From NCBI GenBank assembly GCA_003049465.1, contig PYSS01000247.1:1-19200 (forward strand): DNA of 19,200 nt, written 5' to 3'. Each line of letters begins with the position of its first letter. Position 1 is the first letter of the stretch. The DNA is from Magnaporthiopsis rhizophila. Taxonomy: Eukaryota; Ascomycota; Sordariomycetes; Magnaporthales; Magnaporthaceae. This document shows positions 1-9,100 of the stretch, piece by piece. The position numbers and the translations under genes were made by a program. A model generated the notes under the pieces. The model had not been told where the DNA came from and searched no databases. It saw nothing but the letters and a program-made list of their open reading frames with translations.

Positions 1-130
1 TAAAAGATTACCTGCTGATTGGATATAAATGTCTTAGGATACCATAACATCTTTCCAGCAATTCGCCAAGTTTTTCAGGAACAATTGTCCTTTTACACTA
101 CACAATTTCTATTGTAGGCCCCCAACTTCG
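1..130 (-). mobile_element. cox1 intron K, 5' part (group I)
   Basis: The intron begins CGAAGTTGGGG after TTCCCT. P-like AATTGCTGGAAAG (about 53-65) and Q-like CAATCAGCAGGTAATC (about 6-21) are present, so the core starts close to the 5' end. The in-frame extension stops soon (…GPTIEIV then TAG). Any ORF would lie beyond the window. Confidence 0.8.
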
Positions 131-149
131 AGGGAAGAATGTAAGATTA
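131..149 (-). CDS. cox1: cox1 microexon, 19 nt (NLTFFP)
   Basis: TAATCTTACATTCTTCCCT completes Val and encodes NLTFFP of the conserved GVNLTFFPQHFLG. It is flanked by a G (150) ending intron J and by intron K starting CGAAG. QHFLG must lie beyond the window edge. Confidence 0.9.
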
Positions 150-3100
150 CACATTGTGTGGACTATATTATAATTCTCTAATCTTATTTTACGAATAAAA
201 AATTTACTTCGTGTAGTCTCTGAGGATCCTACTCATAACGTGGCTTGTTATTTTGGTTTCCTGCTGATTGTCTAGATATACTTAAGATTTTCACTTATCT
301 TCCCCCCCCCCCCTGATATAACGTTACAATAAATGGGGGGAAGGGTACTATATACCAAATAAGTACTTAAGCCTTATGAGATTTATACAGCATATAGAAG
401 TATTGGGAGGGGCTAATCAGACTATTTCTGTTTAGGTTTAGATTGTATAATTCAATCTTCTCTAACCCCCCCTCCGGGGGGAAAACGAAGAGTTATTCAT
501 TTTTCAGTATCTAAGTTTTTTTTTATGAAAGTTCATCTTACTTTAAAATGCTGTTTAGCCGCATTAATGGAAGGAAAAATTAATTCTTCACCTCCTTTAC
601 TATAACAGAAAACAAGCTTTCCTCCTATACCATACTGTGCAGAGAATTTACCTTTCAATCCTTTAGCTGGATGTATATTAGTTAAATAAAAATTTTTTAT
701 TCCTTCACTAATAGCTCTTTTAGTTTCAAAAGAAGAAACAGTACCAAACTTAGGATGATTTTCCCTCTTTAATTTTTGTTTTAATTTAATAATAGTATCA
801 ATACTGTGTTTAAAACCAAAGGAATTACCTGCAACATTTAAAACATTATAGTTAGGCTTGTATTTATCTAATCATTTTTGCTCTAAACTAAGAGAAATTT
901 CAGAATCTTTTTTACAAAATTCTAAAATACCTAAAGAGAAATTTTCTAAACCGTATTTTTTCATTGCTCTTATTATTACTATTCTACTAAGTTTATCTGA
1001 ATTAGTATAATAATAATAACTAACCATTCTTTTAGTTAAGTTAAGACTACTACCTATATAAAAATCCTTAGTTTTATTATTAATAAGTATGTAAACACCC
1101 GATTTATTTCTTAACTCTTTATATATATCTTTTTTTTCTTCCTTAACATTAATAAAAAAAATAGCAAACTCTTCAGGGTTGAATGGCGAACCTTTCTTAG
1201 AAGAAGATTCACTATATAATCTCTTACTTATTTCAGAAACACTTCCCTTCTTTTTAACCCCTATAAATAATATTCAGAATTGTACTTTAGACAATAAGAT
1301 ATTATAATTTAAACCTAACATCTTAGGTATTCAAAAGTATCATCCACTAAACATAGCAAAAACAGCACCCATACTTAAAACATAGTGGAAATGCTATTTA
1401 CAATATTTAATCAAATATTAAATAAATTTATTTAATATTTAATATATTAGTAGTGAGGCTACTGCTACTATAAAACATATAATCTAATTTAGATTATTCA
1501 ACTTAATCATTTATAATGATCAGCTAATTTTTCATTACATTTAGTAAAATAAGCTTCCGACTCTTCCTTACCGCAAAATATACTGCATCACTAGGAGTAT
1601 CTATTTCCATAGAATCATTCCTAGTAAGTATAGGCTCAGAACAAATTGCCTCCCGATAAACCTTCTTCCAAGCCTCTCTGTCCAACCTCTCACTCTCATC
1701 CTTAAAAAAAAAAATAAAGTTCTCTCTTAACAATATCATATAAGGGTAAACCTGCTGGACGCTCTGCATCAACTTTATCCATAACCATATGAACCTTATT
1801 AGCTTGTAATCTAAAACCTTCCCCTAAATCAACTTGCCTTCAGCCAGGATGATTTCTGTTTATGTGTTTACGAGATGAAAGTGCAGGAATGAATCAATAA
1901 GGTGCTACTGCCCTAAGCGGTGTATTATCCTTAGGCTTAGAATTAAGTTTAGTAGCTTGCGCATTAAAAAAAGGAAGCAATCCTAATACTAATTTTTTAT
2001 TTAATACTTGAAATAGTATTTTAGATAAAAAATTAAATAAGATAATACTTATAATAAATAACAAAACATCATAAAAAGTAAATGAACCCATATCAACATA
2101 AATATTAAAATGTATGAAAAGAGGTTGTCTAATATGTGTATATAACAAATAAAAAAATAGGAATCTAAAAAAAAATTTTAATACTTTAGTTTTAGTTATA
2201 TTAAAATGAGTAACTAAGCTAACCACCAAACAGCTAAATATAACCAAAAAAAAATGAAGAATAGAAATATTATAAATAACTCCAGCAGGCATTGCAATAT
2301 TAATATTAATATTTATATTAATATTAATACCGGACTGTACCTTTACCAGTAATAAGTGTACTATTTATCTTTATATAATAGATATTGTTTAACACAAGGA
2401 ATTTTATATCATAAAATATTATCGTACTTAATTCAATCAATCATAAAATTTAAATATATTTTATGCTCTATTCTAGATTTAGGATATACTTTATATTTTC
2501 TAATCCCTATAAAAGGTTTAATTTTAGTAACTCTATAAAATTTCATATCACAATATAATCTGTTATGCATAAAATAATCATAAATAAATAGCATATTATT
2601 AACATTTTGAAACTTAAAAGCGATGGACGTGAAATCCTTAGGATGTCCTGACTTAGAAGATTTTTTACGTTTAAGAATAGTGGGTTTAGAATTTAATATA
2701 GTATTATCGAAATTTAATTTTGATGTGTATTCATTATATTTAAATTCCAAATTACATTCTATTCTATTACCAGCATAATTAAATACTATACTCCCATCAG
2801 TATCAATTAAACCTGCAAAATACGAATCATATAATTCTATATTATAGTTAGCTTGTTTATAATTTATACTATATAAACTACAAGCTTCTTTAAAACTAGG
2901 AACTTTTAATCTAATTAAACCATTTATATTTTTAATAATATAGAACATAGTATCTTTAGTTGATACTATATAAATCGAATAAGGTTTATTTTTGTCAGGT
3001 CTAATTCTACCCATATGTAAATAATCTTGTATACGTCTTAATATTCTTACATCTCTATTATGTAACTTAATTCTAATTTGTTTAAGAACTCTTTTCTGCG

Positions 3101-6100
3101 AAATAGGATCTATTCTAATATAAAAATTTCCATCCCCATCTATTACACCCGCAAATCAATTTCAAAACTTAGAATCTTCTTTCTCTGGTATCTGACATGC
3201 AGTCTCTGAAAATCCTTTACCCCTAGCTTGCGCAGACCCAGGGACAGAGTCTTGTCTCTGGACCGAAGGGCAGTTTTCTGCTGATTGTATATTAGATCCT
3301 TTTGGATCTTTAATATTGTTATTTTCACTTTTTAAAAGAATATTATTCCTACTAACATCTAATTGAAGATAAGACGTATTAATAAAAAGTAAACAATATT
3401 GAAATAATATTGTTTCCAGCATATAGTCAGATGCAAAATAATTAAAAGAAGACAAATTATTCAGGCCCAATTGAGCTACTACATAGTAAGTCATAAAATC
3501 TAACATATAATTTTTAACTAATAAAAGGTATTTTACCTCTTGCACCATTAACAGAAACCCCTAATAGATAATTAGAAGTATATTATAAGAATACAATTAC
3601 AAATATCGCCTTAATACTTAATGTAGCCGGATAAACACCCGCATAGTAATTTTCTTTTCCTAAATTAACCAATAACCCTATTATACCTGAGCTAATTAAA
3701 AAATAAAGATTAAAAAAATCTGAATTTGTACCTGTAACTCCTCCTTCTATAACACCACAAACTGCTGCAGTTACAGTGCTAGTTGTAATAATTGAGATAG
3801 TTTTTGTTACATACGTAGTCAGTACTGTTCAACGAGTATTAAGCGTAGTAGGTACTGATACAATAACATCATTAATGTTAATTTTATACACTGCGGTTAT
3901 ACTTTTAAACAGAGATTCTGTATTATGAAAATGTCCTAGAGAATATTTACCCGCAAAAATACCTTAATAAATACTAGCTAAATTAGTACTTTTAAAAATA
4001 CTTTGAACAACAATAAAATTCATTAACTCCTAACCCCTTACCCAAAGAGTCAGAAGTAGCGCAAGCGATCCAATAATTAAAACATCCATATTATCAACAA
4101 GACCCTTATTATAAAATAAAGTACGACTAGTACAGATAGAATAATCCGTGTAAGGATTCCAAAGCAAATTACAATGAACACCAGTAGAACCGAGACTATC
4201 AGTATAATGATAACATCCTTGAGATTTTAAGAAAACCTCAATTGGTAATCCTTCGCTTGCGCAGGTCGCTTGCGCAGGTCGCTTGCGCAGGAAAACCAAA
4301 TGAAGTTATTGTTGCAACATCATAACCAGATGTAGGTGTTACAATAGGAGTATGTGTAAGTGTTTCAGCTACAGCTGCACCTGCATCTGCAGTTGCACCT
4401 AATAGAATACCACCTATAAACATAGAAGATACTAAGGCGGCTATACCATGTAAAGTTAAACCCATAGAAGCTCTGAGAGGCTCATTATGAATAATTGTGT
4501 CTGTAACTTTAATATGATTATTAGGTATTGTAAAATATTAATTAATATAATAACTAATATAATCATTAATGCTGTACTTAAAACTCAGGAAACTACGTAA
4601 TAAGTCATAACCCATTTTCTTATCTATTATTAGGATAATTAGTGATATATAATTATCAGACCGTAAGGTCATTATCCTGGGGATATAATATTAAAAGTAT
4701 TTTAATTATAATAGTACTATTTTATATTAGAATCATCTTTTTACAAAGATGGATCGGACTATATCTTATCTAATCATTTAACTAAATAAACTTTCGATTG
4801 TCACGTTTAGTCTCTACGGATCCTACTAACTAATAAATTAATATAACCATTAGCTTTGGTTTCCACGGGATTATCTTATACGAGCCTATGGCTATTTTTT
4901 TTTTTGTTTGCATTACGAAAACATATAAGACTTTACCGTTAGCAAAATAAATATATTTATTTTACCGAAAAATGTATAAAATTTTTCATGGTGACAAGAC
5001 AACACGACACATACTAAAAAAGCTTTTTACTGAATTTATTCAAGGACTCTAATTTCTCACCTAACAATGGATAATTAGTACAATGGATAATAATTTTAGA
5101 TAGAACATCTTTTTTATACACTTCCAAAGAGTAAAAATTACCATAAGGATTTCTAACTTTATTAGTTACTTTAAAATAATGTTTAATCATTTCTATTAAA
5201 TAAAAGTCATCATTTTGTCCTATTGAAAAAGAATGATTATTAGATTTTCTTATTGAAAAACAACCTTCTGCTTCAATAAACCCAGATAATCATCCTTTAA
5301 AATAATCAGGTATAAATAAATTAGTATTAGATTTTATAATAGTTAACTGTTCATTATATTTAAAATTTCGATTTAATAAATAAGTTTTTACGTCTGCTTC
5401 AGTTAAACATGTTTTTAAAAATGCAAGTTGACAGATTTTTTTTGAAGTTAAAGGAGGATAAGTATCAAAGATTTTTATAATATCTTCTACTTCCTGCTTT
5501 TTATTTACTACTCAAATTACATCTGCTCCTTTACCTGTAATTTTTACTGTTCCACCTACTACTTTGGCAATCTCAATCAACATTTTATAATTAGATGGAA
5601 GGTTAGATAATTTAATAACTAATCTATATTGTAACGATTGTTGACGTCAATGATTAACTTGAATACTTCCGTCTCCATCCATTAACCCTACTCAAAACAT
5701 TTTAACATATTCATTATAATTATCTTTAGTAACTTGACCTACAAATAAATCAATAAAGTTATCATCCTTATTATAATTAGATTTATCTTTATACAATACT
5801 TTAGTAAAAGTAAAAATAAAAATAAAAATTAAAGCAGGTATTAATATACCTAATAAACCAATAAAAACCGTATCGTGGAATGCAATATCAAGTGAAGCAT
5901 TTGCTAAAACAACTCCTGATAATCCTCCTGTTGTAAACATAAAGACAAACCCTAATGCAAACAACATAGAAGGAGTTAATTTTAAAGAACCTCCGTAACA
6001 TGTGGCTCGGGGTAAGGCCCTTCAATCCTTTCAGATCTTAGTAGGCTTTTTGTTTCATATAAATAGGAATAAAAACTATATATTTATACTTAAATGCTTG

Positions 6101-9100
6101 TTTAAGGCACTGTTTATTTCTAATAACCCGGACCATTCCTTCATATTTCATATAAATAAATTAATTTACATAAAATTAGAGCTTTAGCTTGCTGCTTCTA
6201 TCCTAAAAGATAAGAAATAAGTAACCCTAAATAGATAAATTTGTATGTAAAATAGTCTAAATACTTAGAAATAAGTGTGGCGTCTGGCCTCTACGCTTTT
6301 AAATAAAATACATATTTTTTTAATGCATTTTACTAAATATATTTGTTAATATATTTAATTACACTTTCATGTAACTACTTAGTTCGACGATAGCCTAAAT
6401 TTAGTTAATTTTTATTCCTAAATCTAGGTGTCCCTCGAGTTTGCCACATCATCGATATTTAATTATTTTATAGTATTAAACTTAGATTTTAATTTATATT
6501 GAGGCCCTTTAAATTTATAAACCATAGAGGGGTGAACGTAAGGCAATAAATGATGTAAATTTTTTTTTATAGGTTTACTTTTTATATAAATAACACTATA
6601 TTTATCTTGAGTCTGAATTGAACACTCTAACTGAAATTTAATAATTAAAACATTAACTAATAAAACATTTTCTTTTATAGTAAAAGATTGAGTTTGTATA
6701 GTAATTCCTGAACTATAAGTACCGTCCCCTTGTATTCAATGAGCTATAGCTTCTCAAGTTAATAAATCATAAATATTGTTAGGTATTATCTTCTTTCCTG
6801 ATCCAGGATAAAATAAATTATATAATTCTGTAATACAGGGTAAACTTCTAGTAGTAAAACTTAAAGCATAAAAAATTTTTTTTTGTAAAGAAGTTTTATT
6901 TAAAACAGGACCTTTTGAGCAATAATGAGATAACTGAAAGAAAACAGAATATAAATACTCAAATTGACCATATTTTTGTTTAAATTGCAATCTAGCATCA
7001 CCATTCTCATTAACTTTTTGCAAAGTAGCGTCTGAAAGAATAATACCAATAAAAACAGGCATTTTATCAAAAGGAATTTTTATTAAACTACGTTCCATAT
7101 TAGAAAATTTTAAATAACCTACAGTAGAAGATAAATTAGTACCATATGGTACTAAACTTAATTCTTCATTAATATTAAAATTATACATTAATAATTTTAT
7201 TTTCTTAATTTCTTTAAGTCCTTCAAAAGTAGTATGACTACCTTGATTAATTAAACTAGCAGTTTCTTTTCAATAATGGAAAGCTTTTTGTTTATTTTCA
7301 CTTAAACCACCTATTTCTTTTTCTAAAAAAGGGATAATTTTTTCAATTATACTTTTAAAATCTTTAACGGTAAGACAATAGTAATTTTTTCTAGCAGTAA
7401 TTTTACCACAACTACCTACAATATCTAAAAATTCATATAATAATTTTTCATCCTTAGAATTAAGAACTAAATTTAAAGAAACCCCTTCACCTAATTTATG
7501 TTTATTACTTTTAAATACTACAATATAAAAACAATCGTTATTATTAAACAATTCAATAATTGAATTATTATCTTTATTAAATCTCCCTGTAGAATAATAT
7601 CTAGAATTACTAATACCAATGCCAACACCAAAACCTTTACCACCACCCACTCTAGTTTGTAATATACTATCCAAGTTTTTTATGACGTTACGCAACGCAG
7701 GCATAAAATTATAATTAGTCCGTTTATTTTCTTGATACGAAAGATAAGCAAAAAAATTTAGACCTAAAACCCTGCTTATTTTGATAATATATGATCTAAA
7801 CTTGCTGTTACTTCTCACATATAATTCTAATAAAAAATAATTTAAATAGTTAACAAATTCAAATTTTAAAACCCCAATTGCAAAAAAAAATCTTGATTCA
7901 ATAAAAACAATATAAAATAAAAATATAATAGTTATTATAATATCGATTTTGGTCATAATAAGCTTCTTACTAAAGGAAGACGACAACCATGAAAATATTT
8001 TAATTCCTGTAGGTACTGCAATAATTAATGTGAAATAGAAGATCGGCCCTGCAAATATAAGCGGGGAGGGCTACGAAATTCGCTTGCGCCCTCCCCTACC
8101 CATAATTATCATTAACCAAAAAACCTTTCCCGAACCGTACGTGATAGTTTCCCATCATACGGCTCTCCTGAGAGAAAACTGTACCTATTTTCTCTCCTGT
8201 TTTCCTTCGCATAACAACACCATTACAGTGAGATAACTACTACGAAAACTCCGTCACCTCCGGTCTTTCAAACCTCAGGTGATCCTAAATTCTTTAATAA
8301 AACCCATTAAATATTCCTTTAGGTTCAATACAATCTAACCACGGTTTTTGTTATTATAGTCTGCAACTTCTATAATACGTGATAATGTTAGATATGTTTT
8401 TATTGTTCGTTTACCTAACCATAGGAATCTAGCTCGAAAGTGAACACTTATTATAATAAGACATTTTATTGATTATAAGTTAATCTTCCTTTTTAAACAT
8501 GCTGTTTTCAGTGTATAGTTGGCCTATACTACCTGAATTTAATGCTTTACACCCTATTATGGTTAATCTTATATAAGAAATGATCTGAAAAATACGGCAA
8601 TAACTTATGTTTAATTTTATTCAAATCCCTCTCATTAATATGAATTTGATACTCAGTCTTAGCTACCTCAGGTTTAGGTCCTTTATATACTTTAGGATCC
8701 CAACGAGTTTCATATGAATAGATAGTAGGTTGAATATCAAACTTAATTATTAAAATATTGAATAGTAAAATTACTTCCTTTAAAGTAAATCCATGCGTAA
8801 TTAAAGAAACACCTTTATTACGACTAGATCCATCCCCTTGTATTCAATGAGCTAGAGCTATGTAATCCAAATAAAAGAATAATTCAGGTTTAATGGTTTT
8901 AATTATATTACCCTTAAGTCCCTGAGTATAAAAAAGATTAAAAATTTCCGTAAAACAAGGTAATTGTCTAGTTTGAAAAGATCAACTATAAAACGTTTTG
9001 CCTCTCAACCTAACTTTACTTTCATACAAAGGGCCTGAACACAAATAAGCTAGCTCATTATATACTAATCATAGATAAGGAAAATTTTTAATCGATTGTT

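Larger units (their letters stand above)
150..1256 (-). mobile_element. cox1 intron J (group I)
   Basis: The intron is 1,107 nt between GGGGT and TAATCTTAC. Minus-strand core after the ORF: Q CAATCAGCAGGAAACC (255-270), R TCCTCAGAGACTACACG (210-226), S ATAATATAGTCC (160-171), then the 3' splice site ten bases on. A C12 tract (302-313) lies between ORF and core; nothing else coding is in 150-421. Confidence 0.92.
1394..3473 (-). mobile_element. cox1 intron I (group I) with two ORFs
   Basis: The intron is 2,080 nt between GCT (Ala) and CATTTCCAC. Core segments include CAATCAGCAGAAAAC (Q-like, near 3270-3284), an R-like CAGAGAC, and S AAAGGTACAGTCC (2332-2344). The S segment follows the first ORF. 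A further 930 nt carrying the second ORF lies before the 3' splice site (G at 1394). Confidence 0.87.
3514..4608 (-). pseudogene. decayed hydrophobic ORF at the end of intron H, not an endonuclease
   Basis: I do not recognise the protein. It reads MTYYVVSWVLSTALMIILVI in frame with the extra TYYVV copy, then shifts frame to NNHIKVTDTIIHNEPLRASM, GLTLHGIAALVSSMFIGGIL and SGYDVATITSFGFP. It is then broken by a 37-nt GC-rich insert (4253-4289) and resumes in the next frame (GLPIEVFLKSQGCYHYTDSL, MDVLIIGSLALLLTLWVRG). In the final frame three stops occur (4030, 3964, 3583), with recognisable text between them (GKYSLGHFHNTESLFKSITA, NLYFLISSGIIGLLVNLGKE). About five hydrophobic segments suggest a former membrane protein of roughly 360 residues. 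No LAGLIDADG or GIY-YIG motif is present. Confidence 0.72.
3492..5871 (-). mobile_element. cox1 intron H (group I) with a 1.1-kb extra segment
   Basis: The intron starts ACGGTTTT after CACGAT. The core on the minus strand has R near ATCCGTAGAGACTAAACGTG (4803-4822) and S AAGATATAGTCC (4756-4767). A natural 3' splice site would be at 4606|4605 (…GGTTATG|ACTTATTACGTAGTT), 150 nt after S. The exon that keeps COX1 intact, however, is at 3491. Either the intron runs to 3492, or 4605-3492 is a second inserted unit. Between the ORF stop (5014) and 4609 there is only intron RNA. Confidence 0.8.

Noticed and set aside
2356..2538. Plus-strand open frames (also 6002-6187, 10154-10345, 18543-18749)
   Set aside because: All are antisense to intron ORFs or intron RNA, contain no recognisable motif, and are explained by AT-rich composition.
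4591..4605. Using this TYYVV copy as the normal cox1 exon
   Set aside because: It is followed by Ser-Trp-Val rather than Ala-His-Phe, and no downstream join restores COX1 in frame with group I borders; the copy at 3474-3491 does.
6008..7984. Intron G as a group II intron because it begins GTCG and has a related ORF
   Set aside because: There is no domain V-like hairpin before its 3' end, and the borders fit the group I U|…G rule.
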